This document shows, one piece after another, positions 14,213-22,308 of a stretch of DNA of 59,878 nt. Within the stretch, counting starts at the first letter, position 1. Each line of letters opens with the position of its first letter. A model generated the notes under the pieces. That model made no database searches. It was not told the origin of the DNA and saw only the letters and a list, made by a program, of their open reading frames with translations. Source of the stretch: a virus; IMG/VR virus record IMGVR_UViG_3300010938_000042, positions 1 to 59,878 of that record; one strand, 5' to 3'. Position numbers and translations under genes: made by a program.

Positions 14213-15112
14213 TTATGACCATATTACTTTTAAATCACCCATTAAAACAGTTGTACTTAATGATGCTTGGGGTAATACTATAAAATTTAAAAAAGCATCA
14301 TCATATATTCTCTGAAGATCGGATGTCGGAATAAGATAATCCTTTTCATAGGGCACAGCTATTGTTCCTGCGGTGGAAATACCTCCCTCTCTAAAACAAG
14401 TTTGAACAATAGGTTTTACTAAAATAATAGAAAATAATCCTACATCTGTGCCACTAATCATAGTAACAGATTCTACGGCTCTTACACCGCTATCCCCTGA
14501 TTGAAGTGGAATCATCCATCCCGCACTGTTTGTAACAGCTCTATCACTATTGGTTATTGATCCTATAAATGTCGCCGAATTTTGGGTACAAACTTCACTT
14601 AATCTCCCAGTTACCCCGTCCTGATTAGTGTATTTAACCTGAAATGTTTGTCCACCTGTTCTTACACCCGTTGTTACTGCCATCATTTGAACACCTTTAC
14701 CATCCGAATATCTTGGTAATGAAACAGTATTAGTCATAACTTGTTCGTCCGTCGTTCCATCATCAATAGAAGGATAGTATAATAAATAATCAAGCAATAT
14801 GGCATTCATAGGAGTTGCCTGAGTTGTATTTGTTGCTTTAGATGCCGTAGTTATACCCCTTAAATATTTGTTTTGTGGACTTACATTTGGGCCATGATAT
14901 AATCCGCCGTCAGAACTTTGTGTAATAGCTTTTGATACTAAAGGAGCCGCATCAAACCAATATTTTGGCGTTGGCATACCCGGACTCATTGATAAATCAA
15001 ACCATATGCCTATGGTTGTAATTTGTGATGGCGTTTTTCTCCAAATATAATTCCTCGTCTTCCCGACTAATTCACAATCGACAACTTCACTTATGGTGTT
15101 TAAATAACCCAT
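14213..15112 (-). CDS. Virion surface/tail fibre protein
   Basis: A 299-residue protein, the shorter paralogue of the product at 13022-14194, lacking its Thr-rich insert. It begins MGYLNTISEVVDCELVGKTRNYIWRKTPSQITTIGIWFDLS. The ATG overlaps the TAA of the small zinc-ribbon gene upstream (TAATG), so it is translationally coupled. No enzymatic motif. The duplication suggests a capsomer- or fibre-type component with two copies. Confidence 0.62.
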   Translation of the reverse strand: MGYLNTISEVVDCELVGKTRNYIWRKTPSQITTIGIWFDLSMSPGMPTPKYWFDAAPLVSKAITQSSDGGLYHGPNVSPQNKYLRGITTASKATNTTQATPMNAILLDYLLYYPSIDDGTTDEQVMTNTVSLPRYSDGKGVQMMAVTTGVRTGGQTFQVKYTNQDGVTGRLSEVCTQNSATFIGSITNSDRAVTNSAGWMIPLQSGDSGVRAVESVTMISGTDVGLFSIILVKPIVQTCFREGGISTAGTIAVPYEKDYLIPTSDLQRIYDDAFLNFIVLPQASLSTTVLMGDLKVIWS

Positions 15113-15273
15113 TATTTTTGTTTAAGATCACTTTTTCCGTGCATTTCCCCCTCCATTTCTAAAACAATTGTTGCCGGAGTAACTCCATCATCCTTTGTGC
15201 AATTACACGCTCTGACAGGAATTGGTAAATCTTTTACCAAAACACCCTTCCCGCATTTTGAACATTTATACAT
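15112..15273 (-). CDS. 53-aa zinc-ribbon protein
   Basis: MYKCSKCGKGVLVKDLPIPVRACNC... has a CxxC pair (residues 4-7) and a second CNC pair (about 23-25), probably one zinc site, followed by a polar tail ending DLKQK. It lies between fibre genes with TAATG coupling downstream. It may be a small chaperone or assembly protein, but the role is unknown. Confidence 0.65.
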   Translation of the reverse strand: MYKCSKCGKGVLVKDLPIPVRACNCTKDDGVTPATIVLEMEGEMHGKSDLKQK

Positions 15274-15285
15274 ATTTTTTGTTTT

Positions 15286-15726
15286 TTAATCTTCTGTTAT
15301 TGTTAAAGCGGATGCGGCAAATTGCGGCTGAATACCACTTGACACAGATCGAGAAGCAGTTAATGCTCCACTATAAAGTATTACGGATGCTCCGGAAGAT
15401 AACATCCCGACACTAACATGAGTTATAATTTCAGAACCTCCGGTGCATTCTGGAAATTGAACTAAAGCTGTATTAGAAACTGAATTTCCAGATACTGTCC
15501 ATCCACCAACCGTCCTTGCAACCCCAACCCTTGCATACGAAGTGTAAGTACATTCGTTTGTGGTTTGGTCTCCTGCCTCCCCCGGATCAGCCGTATGTAG
15601 CGCAAGATATAAGCTGCCGGCGGTAGCTGAATTTTGTAACCCTGCGGCATCCCCTATATTTGCTATATCCACATTGTTAAACAAGAGTTGCAATAAACTG
15701 TTTTCAAATGAATTACTTTTTGACAT
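15286..15726 (-). CDS. Small virion-associated beta protein
   Basis: A 146-residue protein starting MSKSNSFENSLLQLLFNNVDIANIGDAAGLQNSATAGSLYLALHTADPGEAGDQTTNECTY. This N-terminus (a helix, then SLYLALHTADPG) is a widespread motif of phage tail fibre or head-fibre-like proteins. The rest is Ser/Thr-rich beta sequence. A -7 box TAACTTTG (minus, 15742-15749) lies 15 bases upstream, so a transcript may begin here. Confidence 0.65.
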   Translation of the reverse strand: MSKSNSFENSLLQLLFNNVDIANIGDAAGLQNSATAGSLYLALHTADPGEAGDQTTNECTYTSYARVGVARTVGGWTVSGNSVSNTALVQFPECTGGSEIITHVSVGMLSSGASVILYSGALTASRSVSSGIQPQFAASALTITED

Positions 15727-15755
15727 GATGTTTTATTTTTACAAAGTTAATTATT

Positions 15756-16229
15756 TTAGGAATATGTGTAGATAGCCCTATTGTTCCAAATATTATCAAA
15801 ATATCCATTCCCATCTGCCCATTTTATATTAGTTCCAGATGATGTATCCATCTTACTTATTGACCATACCGCCGACGCAGTAGAACTGCCGTATATTGCT
15901 TTGCCTATATATGTTACCGTAGAAGATGCTTCATCAATTAAAGTAGTTAAATTATTTGAACTTATCATAAGATTAGTAAGTTTCTCATAAAGGTCCTGAT
16001 CACTGGTTGGGGCCACCCCATTTACAGAATCTACTATACTTAATGTATTCCAATATACGTGGATCTTAAAATAACCTTCTATGGTTATTATTACCCCCCC
16101 GTCCGTTTTGTATTGAAAACCATAATGATCCTTTTTCGTTGTGATACTTTTCGTCTTATATTTAGACGAAAAATCATTAAAATCTATACGAATGCTTGAA
16201 TCTAATGATTGTATAACAATATTAGCCAT
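15756..16229 (-). CDS. Hypothetical tail-region protein
   Basis: A 157-residue protein (MANIVIQSLDSSIRIDFNDFSSKYKTKSITTKKDHYGFQYK...), strand-rich, ending in a Trp/Tyr-rich stretch (WADGNGYFDNIWNNRAIYTYS). No recognisable domain. Adjacent genes on both sides are within two bases to 30 bases, so it belongs to the fibre operon. Confidence 0.55.
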   Translation of the reverse strand: MANIVIQSLDSSIRIDFNDFSSKYKTKSITTKKDHYGFQYKTDGGVIITIEGYFKIHVYWNTLSIVDSVNGVAPTSDQDLYEKLTNLMISSNNLTTLIDEASSTVTYIGKAIYGSSTASAVWSISKMDTSSGTNIKWADGNGYFDNIWNNRAIYTYS

Positions 16230-16230
16230 A

Positions 16231-17031
16231 TCAGTTGTCTATTAAATAAGCTGTGAACCCTGCCGTTACATCCACGTCGGCGGTATTGGATATTGCCTGT
16301 ATCTTAACAATGGCCGGACCTGGGATAGTATTTGTAATATCAATTTCATTGATTATTCCAGAAGATCCTTGATTCTGTATTTGCATATTTAATCCATTTA
16401 CAAAACCCAATCTTTGTATATTTGGATTGAAATTTATTCTAAATTGGAGATCAACCCTTGTTCCCCCCGCCGAATCATTCATGTAAGCAAAGAATGATTT
16501 TATGTATAAACTCTGTGTTGACGGTATACCATATATAGCCATTTGCGTAGTCCCTGCATTAGCATCTATTTGAGCTGTAATCGTACCATCTGTTACCGCA
16601 GTAGCCCTTATAATCCCTCCATTTATACCAACCGACGTAGTAGTTGCCTGCGCTACGGCCGTCATTCTGTGAATGATCACATACGAATTGACTGTTGGAA
16701 CGCTGGCCACACCATTTAGAGTAACAACTTCACTTATCTCCTTTGACGACCATGATGTAAGTCCATATACAATTACAGAAACTGCGCCGGTGCCCCCTAT
16801 ATTATCATTGGCAGAGGTTGATGTTATATTGTGTATTCTTGCCGTTGTCGGCGGAATCCATATTTGTTGCGTAGGGACTACATCGCATCTGCTCCATATA
16901 TCCGATATAGTTGTTTGAACTCCATCTGGCGCACGGCCAATCTGTGTGACGGCAGTTACGCCTTGTACTAATCCTTGAGAAACTAAAAGATTGTACTCCG
17001 TATTATCCCTATAACTTAATCCAGCACTCAT
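16231..17031 (-). CDS. Virion surface protein
   Basis: A 266-residue beta-rich protein (MSAGLSYRDNTEYNLLVSQGLVQGVTAVTQIGRAPDGVQTTISDIWSRCDVVPTQQIWIPPTTARIHNITS...), of a type found in many phage neck/fibre regions: a short helical N-terminus, then jelly-roll-like strands. The ATG overlaps the stop of the gene upstream. No enzymatic motif seen. Confidence 0.55.
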   Translation of the reverse strand: MSAGLSYRDNTEYNLLVSQGLVQGVTAVTQIGRAPDGVQTTISDIWSRCDVVPTQQIWIPPTTARIHNITSTSANDNIGGTGAVSVIVYGLTSWSSKEISEVVTLNGVASVPTVNSYVIIHRMTAVAQATTTSVGINGGIIRATAVTDGTITAQIDANAGTTQMAIYGIPSTQSLYIKSFFAYMNDSAGGTRVDLQFRINFNPNIQRLGFVNGLNMQIQNQGSSGIINEIDITNTIPGPAIVKIQAISNTADVDVTAGFTAYLIDN

Positions 17032-17357
17032 GTTATTTCAACGCCAAATATGTTTACTGATACGCTTGCCCCCGATGAGTACGCTCTGATTGTATCCCCC
17101 GCACCAAGAGTAATCCCTAAAGTCATATCATAAGATGTATTCTTTGGCAAAGATTCTTCATATCTTATATATTGTTTTCCGGTGTCTGCTGATCCACTAA
17201 TAGCAACCGAACACCGGAAAGTTTGCTTTGCGCCTGATCTATTGGTAAAAGTGATAGTACTTACAACCGATTGTGTAGATGCTGGTACGATGTACACATC
17301 CGTTAAAGTGGTTGCCAATAAATCAACCTGTCCTAATATCTTTCTTGTTTCTGTCAT
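17028..17357 (-). CDS. Small beta-sandwich virion protein
   Basis: A 109-residue protein. TETRKILGQVDLLATTLTDVYIVPASTQSVVSTITFTNRSGAKQTFRCSVAISG is the type of small beta-sandwich found as a surface decoration or fibre accessory in many phages. It overlaps the following gene by 4 nt (ATGA-like coupling) and is spaced one base from the next upstream gene. Confidence 0.6.
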   Translation of the reverse strand: MTETRKILGQVDLLATTLTDVYIVPASTQSVVSTITFTNRSGAKQTFRCSVAISGSADTGKQYIRYEESLPKNTSYDMTLGITLGAGDTIRAYSSGASVSVNIFGVEIT

Positions 17358-17358
17358 T

Positions 17359-17784
17359 TTACATCCCTCCTAACATTAAAATATTTGCGTATTTCGTTTC
17401 TGCTCCTATGGCTACATTGCCGGCGAAGGTCAATCTGCCTTTTGAATCTACCGTGAATTGGGGTACATTGGATGCGTTACCATAAGTGCCGGGCGCAACT
17501 GCCGTATTTGCTAATGTTAAAGCCCCCGTAGAATTTATCGTAGCATCCCCGCTCATAGGAACGTCGGTGGCTACATTGGCCGCGCTTCCTACAAATATAT
17601 GATCTTGTGTCAGGGATGTGGAAATAGAACCGGAATTAACCGAATTTTCTATTTCATTCTGATTGGCAACGATCCTTTCAAGATCAGGAAGTATTATTTT
17701 TTTAATGTCCCTCCCTGTAACTACTCTACTTTCAGAATAATTACGAAAGATAGCAGTTAACAGCGACTTGACATTAAATGACAT
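17359..17784 (-). CDS. Short tail fibre protein with attachment domain
   Basis: A 141-residue protein. The N-terminus (MSFNVKSLLTAIFRNYSESRVVTGRDIKKIILPDLERIVANQNEIE) resembles the N-terminus of the 763-residue fibre protein (18051-20342), with the same hydrophobic spacing and V(I)TxxD...DLxxI pattern. It is probably a common virion attachment domain. It is followed by a beta-repeat part (VATDVPMSGDATINSTGALTLANTAVAPGTYGNASNVPQFTVDSKGRLT) typical of phage fibre shafts. Confidence 0.7.
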   Translation of the reverse strand: MSFNVKSLLTAIFRNYSESRVVTGRDIKKIILPDLERIVANQNEIENSVNSGSISTSLTQDHIFVGSAANVATDVPMSGDATINSTGALTLANTAVAPGTYGNASNVPQFTVDSKGRLTFAGNVAIGAETKYANILMLGGM

Positions 17785-17787
17785 TTA

Positions 17788-18033
17788 TCAGGTGTTGGGA
17801 TATTTTTGGGCAATGAAGGCATTAATTGCCGTCATAACCTCTGTATTGACCTGACTTACGGTTTTATTCGCGTAATCGGCAACTTGAACAGTAATGTTAT
17901 CTCCGGCAAGCATTCCGTATGAATCTGGAGTACCTACCACTCCAGTTAAAAAACCCTGATTGATTGTAGCCGACCCGTCATCATTTAGAGATACGGCGGC
18001 TGGCATTGTTTTTTTGAGTTCGTAGTTTGGCAT
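17788..18033 (-). CDS. Small tail-region protein
   Basis: An 81-residue protein (MPNYELKKTMPAAVSLNDDGSATINQGFLTGVVGTPDSYGMLAGDNITVQVADYANKTVSQVNTEVMTAINAFIAQKYPNT). Beta strands, then an amphipathic helix. Unassigned. Lies between two fibre genes and is probably part of the fibre assembly. Confidence 0.55.
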   Translation of the reverse strand: MPNYELKKTMPAAVSLNDDGSATINQGFLTGVVGTPDSYGMLAGDNITVQVADYANKTVSQVNTEVMTAINAFIAQKYPNT

Positions 18034-18050
18034 TGTTTTTATTTTTTATG

Positions 18051-20342
18051 TTATATGACTGCCCTGCCTATTTCTCGCCATGCCTGTGTGCCTCCAATTT
18101 CACTTAGTCGGAGGGTGAGCGTATCACCCGCAGTGGCTGAAAAATCAGCCGCTCCGGCAAGCAATATTACTGCGGTATTAGCCCCGCCTGAAGTATTATG
18201 TTTAACCGTTGGCGTAGATGCAAAGAGCAAGGTAATAATTGCTCCATTTTTCCATCCTGTTATGGTAATGGCATTTATTTGTGTTGTACCTGTAATTTCA
18301 AAACAATTTCCGTCAGACCCTAATGTAAGATCATTAGCCGATGCCACATCAGCCCCCTGACTTTCCAATACCCTTCCATCAAAATTACTTGCACCCCCCT
18401 GAATCCAAAATGAATATGAATTGGTTATGGTAGCGTTTGTACCTGAAATAGGAGAACCTGAAATTGCAAATGTGGCTGCATTAGTGATTGTACTTGCGCC
18501 TACAAAACTATAAGTAGGAGCTTGTATAAGAATTTCCCTTTGTGTTGTAATAGCTCCGGTAGCCCATTGTTTCGTGGCGGAAAAATTAAAATCAGCACCT
18601 ATATCTTCTGTGCTGGCTGTCATAGAGGTGTGTGCCCCCCCTGTAAGATAAAATGCTTTTGGTGTGCCAGACGATTCGGCAGATTGCAAAATATCTAATG
18701 TAGATGAAGGAGAAGAAACTCCCACCCCAATACGCCCATCATCTCTTACATAAAGTAGTGGATTAGATGAACTATTGTCAATTTTTAAAGCATAAGTAGC
18801 AGAAGTATTACCCGAACTTTTTACAGTCAACCTTGTGCCTGATACTCCAATAGTACCAACTCCCATATCTCCAGTAGAAATAATAGAATGGTAATAAGTA
18901 GTTAGGTCAGAATTTCTAACGCTCCAAGTACCCACCGGAGAAGAACCTATATCAACCACTGTGTCTTTTCCATGTCCTGAACTTATCAGTGCTAAATTAG
19001 GATACGGAGTAGCTGTCCCATAAACTCTAATGCTAAAAGTCGTAGATTCATCGTTATTGAAAACGGCTATGACACTGCTTAAAGTGCTGTCTCTTTGTTT
19101 TACTTTTAGAGAATTTCCTGAATTAGAGGTTTCGAGCAAAAACCTTCCTTCATAAATGTGAAGCCTTTCTGAAGGCGAACTTGTCCCTATGCCAATAAAT
19201 CCATCATCTCTGACAACGAAAGCATTGTTTGAACCCGTTGAATTATCGACTTTTAATCCATAAGTTGCTGAAGTATTACCTGAACCTACTACATGAAGTT
19301 TTGCGGATGGAGTAGTAGTATTCATGCCTACATTGCCATCATCTCTTACCACCAGAGCATTGTTTGAACCCGTTGAATTATCGACTTTTAATCCATAAGT
19401 TGCTGAAGTTGCACCTGAACCTACTACATGAAGTTTTGCGGATGGAGTAGTAGTATTCATGCCTACATTGCCATCATCTCTTACCACCAGAGCATTGTTT
19501 GAACCCGTTGAATTATCGACTTTTAATCCATAAGTTGCTGAAGTTGCACCTGAACCTACTACATGAAGTTTTGCGGATGGAGTAGTAGTATTCATGCCTA
19601 CATTGCCATCATCTCTTACCACCAGAGCATTGTTTGAACCCGTTGAATTATGAATTTGCAACCCGTAGGTAGAAGATGTGGTTCCGGAACCTAAAAAATG
19701 CCCCGTTGCCGAAGGGCTATTAGTCCCAACCCCTAATCTGTTATTTGTGTTATCCCAAAATAATTTCGTTGCATCCTGTTGTACTATGTTACCAGAACCT
19801 TCAAATATAATTGCTCCAACTGTACCAGAAGTGATAGGGGTAGCACCAATTTCTATTTCGGATGCCCCTATCTGTATAAAGGTCAAATTCGTAACCCCAA
19901 TAGTAATAGGCGCATTGGCTGAAAGTTCCCACACCGTATCCGCATCCGAAGCCCCTTCAGCCACCGATATAATCATGCCGGCCACCACCTCTGCGCTTTC
20001 ATCCATATCCGTCGCCCTTGACCATGCCCCAGCCGCCGCTACATACACTCCATTATCAAAAGCATTTGTTTGATTCTTTACAAGAATCCTGTCGCCTGCC
20101 GTCAATGCACTACTCCAATCCCCCCCCCCCTGAACTCCAAGACCGGAAAGCGTGATATTAGCCGTAGTAGTAAATCGTGCCGGATCCAAAATAGGCCCAG
20201 ACCCCATCTCGTTATTTATAGCATCAATAATAGATTTCAAATCATTGACAACATATTTCTGCATATCATGAGCAGTTATAATGTTGTCCCTGTTTACTGT
20301 ATTAAATACAGACGACCTTAAAATGGAATATGGTATTGACAT
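18051..20342 (-). CDS. Long tail fibre protein with tandem repeats
   Basis: A 763-residue protein. The N-terminal 45 residues form an attachment domain shared with the gene at 17359-17784. Residues about 90-190 are a beta region (AGDRILVKNQTNAFDNGVYVAAAG..., a motif frequent in phage fibres). Residues about 230-380 contain 45-residue repeats (LHVVGSGATSATYGLKVDNSTGSNNALVVRDDGNVGMNTTTPSAK). They are of the G-x-G-T-x-x-P-x-x-x-L type, three of them near identical at DNA level. The C-terminal part is a fibre tip, and no endosialidase-chaperone domain is apparent. A run of 11 G codes for Gly-Gly-Gly near residue 75. Likely the receptor-binding fibre. Confidence 0.78.
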   Translation of the reverse strand: MSIPYSILRSSVFNTVNRDNIITAHDMQKYVVNDLKSIIDAINNEMGSGPILDPARFTTTANITLSGLGVQGGGDWSSALTAGDRILVKNQTNAFDNGVYVAAAGAWSRATDMDESAEVVAGMIISVAEGASDADTVWELSANAPITIGVTNLTFIQIGASEIEIGATPITSGTVGAIIFEGSGNIVQQDATKLFWDNTNNRLGVGTNSPSATGHFLGSGTTSSTYGLQIHNSTGSNNALVVRDDGNVGMNTTTPSAKLHVVGSGATSATYGLKVDNSTGSNNALVVRDDGNVGMNTTTPSAKLHVVGSGATSATYGLKVDNSTGSNNALVVRDDGNVGMNTTTPSAKLHVVGSGNTSATYGLKVDNSTGSNNAFVVRDDGFIGIGTSSPSERLHIYEGRFLLETSNSGNSLKVKQRDSTLSSVIAVFNNDESTTFSIRVYGTATPYPNLALISSGHGKDTVVDIGSSPVGTWSVRNSDLTTYYHSIISTGDMGVGTIGVSGTRLTVKSSGNTSATYALKIDNSSSNPLLYVRDDGRIGVGVSSPSSTLDILQSAESSGTPKAFYLTGGAHTSMTASTEDIGADFNFSATKQWATGAITTQREILIQAPTYSFVGASTITNAATFAISGSPISGTNATITNSYSFWIQGGASNFDGRVLESQGADVASANDLTLGSDGNCFEITGTTQINAITITGWKNGAIITLLFASTPTVKHNTSGGANTAVILLAGAADFSATAGDTLTLRLSEIGGTQAWREIGRAVI
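19210..19655. repeat. Tandem 135-bp coding repeats
   Basis: Repeat starts at 19321, 19456 and 19591 (same phrase, TTCATGCCTACATTGCC) are exactly 135 bp apart, and a diverged copy precedes them. The units are nearly base-identical, including synonymous positions, so the expansion is recent. Confidence 0.9.
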
Positions 20343-20349
20343 AATATCT

Positions 20350-21213
20350 CTAAGTTAAGTTTACTATTTCTTTACATGGTTCAGAACATAATGTTTTCAA
20401 TTTCTCAAGTATAATTTCAATATCATTATTTGTAATACAATTCTTCGGTTGAATTTTTGGCGCAATACCCCCCTGCAACGAAAGAACAGAAGGCGTAATA
20501 ACCCCAAAATTTGTTCCACTAACCAAAATAGACACATCATTATCTTCATCATAATTTACCCCAGCTAACACTACATTGTCCCCGTAAGCTATTGCCTTGT
20601 ATTTATAGGAATCCGGGTATAAATTATTAATGTGATTTACTATTTCAGTAGCAAAATCTTCCTTCGTTGCAGCCGTACTATTTAAGGCATAAGTCGCATC
20701 CCCTATTGTTATGCTTACCATTTTTAATCCACCGCCTACCGATGTTATAATAAACATATAGGATGCCTGACTCCCGCCTGTTTTCTCTCCCTCTGGAGTT
20801 ATTCCAACCAATGCACCAATGTGATTTATCATTGTCTCCGCCTCATAAAAATAATTTTTACAATCCTTTCCGGCAATTAATGAATCAATGTACTTAACCC
20901 CCTTCTTGGCCGCACAACAGTTGACTATCTTTAATCTTGTCTGAATATCTGATGACGTAAGCAAAAGCTCACGGTTTGCGTATTCCTCCCCGGATTCATT
21001 AAGCTCTGCCAATGGGTTAATGTATATAACGCCAGTACCGTTATGATCCCCAATTACCCTTTCCCCAAGTTCAAATGTAATACCCCTTGTTGCAAGTGAA
21101 GCGTCATTATAGGAATAGGTCTCGCCATTATCAGCAAGCATCGTCCCAGACGTAGAAGATAATACCCCGCTAATTACACCATAAACATTTGTATTGCCGG
21201 GAGGAGGTGCCAT
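20350..21213 (-). CDS. Virion-region protein with cysteines, unassigned
   Basis: A 287-residue protein. Beta-rich N-terminal half (MAPPPGNTNVYGVISGVLSSTSGTMLADNGETYSYND..., compatible with an OB-like fold). A helical middle has a Cys pair (LKIVNCCAAKKG) and is followed by a beta domain (MVSITIGDATYALNSTAATKEDFATEIVNHINNLYP), and the C-terminal segment is Cys-containing. Abuts the collagen-like gene downstream by two bases. Confidence 0.5.
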   Translation of the reverse strand: MAPPPGNTNVYGVISGVLSSTSGTMLADNGETYSYNDASLATRGITFELGERVIGDHNGTGVIYINPLAELNESGEEYANRELLLTSSDIQTRLKIVNCCAAKKGVKYIDSLIAGKDCKNYFYEAETMINHIGALVGITPEGEKTGGSQASYMFIITSVGGGLKMVSITIGDATYALNSTAATKEDFATEIVNHINNLYPDSYKYKAIAYGDNVVLAGVNYDEDNDVSILVSGTNFGVITPSVLSLQGGIAPKIQPKNCITNNDIEIILEKLKTLCSEPCKEIVNLT

Positions 21214-21215
21214 CT

Positions 21216-21647
21216 TTATTGCTCATAATAAAGCGATACACTTCCAATATTTATGCTCTGACTTGTCGGGGCTTTTACCTCAATGGCCAAGATAGCTCCG
21301 GCAGATGGCATAATACTTTGACCCGTATCCGTCTCTATATTAATATTCGATGTACTGGTAATATTCGTATTTTGATACACAACCGTATTAGTTACTTTGT
21401 CACGTATCCTGAATGAACCAGTCCCTCCGCTTACCCATACATTGTATTTTAAAGCATCAAAGGGGTCGGCCATAGACGTTGAAAATACAATCTCCTGAAC
21501 CGTACTGAATGATACGCTATTTGATGTGACATATGCGGACCCGCCTTCAATACACGAAATGGCTATAAATGCAGGTTTGCCAGCAGGCCCAGTAGGCCCA
21601 ACCGGCAATCCTAATTCATTGCAATCATCACAACATCCGTTTGACAT
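21216..21647 (-). CDS. Protein with short collagen-like motif
   Basis: A 143-residue protein starting MSNGCCDDCNELGLPVGPTGPAGKPAF. The GPTGPAGKP triplets are a short Gly-X-Y (collagen-like) stretch that often trimerises fibres. A beta-sandwich-like domain follows (SVSFSTVQEIVFSTSMADPFDALKYNVWVSGGTGSFRIRD). The N-terminal Cys cluster (CCDDC) also appears in the next gene's C-terminus, hinting at a shared metal or disulphide interface. Confidence 0.62.
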   Translation of the reverse strand: MSNGCCDDCNELGLPVGPTGPAGKPAFIAISCIEGGSAYVTSNSVSFSTVQEIVFSTSMADPFDALKYNVWVSGGTGSFRIRDKVTNTVVYQNTNITSTSNINIETDTGQSIMPSAGAILAIEVKAPTSQSINIGSVSLYYEQ

Positions 21648-21659
21648 GGTAATATTATT

Positions 21660-22238
21660 TTAACCGCATCCGCAGTTGGTACATAATTTTGTTAAAATAT
21701 CAATATATTTCTGAATGCTGTTTAAATCGCCACAACACTCTGCCGCTTTTAATAGATGGTAAAATGCAGATACCTTCCTGAATTTATCCTCTAATTCCAT
21801 GCAGGAACAATTACAAGCGGCTACTTCAGCGGATAATTCTTTCACGCAACAATCAATAGATGGATGAAATGATTTGTATTGGGTATTAGTTAGCGTATAT
21901 GGCGTTCCTCCATCATCTCCAGTTACTGTATAAATGATCTTGTAAATTCCATCTGAAAAACTCTCTGAATCAATAGCGTCTGTCGCATCCACATCTACTT
22001 CCCCTCCGATGTCAGACGGTAAATCAGAAAATACACTAAATACAACTGCATCCCCAAATATGCCATCCGATGCCCGCATTGATGTAGATAAAGTAGCCGT
22101 TAAAGCCGTAGAAATGTCATGGTTAGGCGCACCCCATCCGCCTGTATTTAATGAGGAGTATTGCCCCGTTTTGTCCTGTGCGATTAACTCTGTACCATCA
22201 TCGGACAACGAATAACATATTTTTAATGAAATAGCCAC
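21660..22238 (-). CDS. Virion-region protein with cysteine-rich C-terminus
   Basis: A 192-residue protein. The N-terminal beta region (MAISLKICYSLSDDGTELIAQDKTGQYSSLNTGGWGAPNHDISTALTATLS) is a known style of phage tail-attached domain. The C-terminal third is Cys-rich and helical (CCVKELSAEVAACNCSCMELEDKF...CCGDLNSIQKYIDILTKLCTNCGCG). First gene of the fibre operon; a -7 box TAACTTTG (minus, 22255-22262) lies just upstream. Confidence 0.6.
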   Translation of the reverse strand: MAISLKICYSLSDDGTELIAQDKTGQYSSLNTGGWGAPNHDISTALTATLSTSMRASDGIFGDAVVFSVFSDLPSDIGGEVDVDATDAIDSESFSDGIYKIIYTVTGDDGGTPYTLTNTQYKSFHPSIDCCVKELSAEVAACNCSCMELEDKFRKVSAFYHLLKAAECCGDLNSIQKYIDILTKLCTNCGCG

Positions 22239-22254
22239 TTTATGTTTATTTTAG

Positions 22255-22262
22255 CAAAGTTA
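22255..22262 (-). promoter_or_regulatory. Promoter -7 box of the fibre operon
   Basis: Minus-strand TAACTTTG, 16 bases before the ATG at 22238. Fits TAnnTTTG. The fibre genes from here to 15.8 kb are tightly packed, consistent with one transcript. Confidence 0.5.
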
Positions 22263-22308
22263 TAAATTATTGTACATATTTCATCAATTATTGATTAATT
22301 TTTGAACA

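Noticed and set aside
18051-20342. Diversity-generating retroelement target
   Set aside because: No reverse transcriptase and no template/variable repeat pair; the repeats are plain tandem copies.
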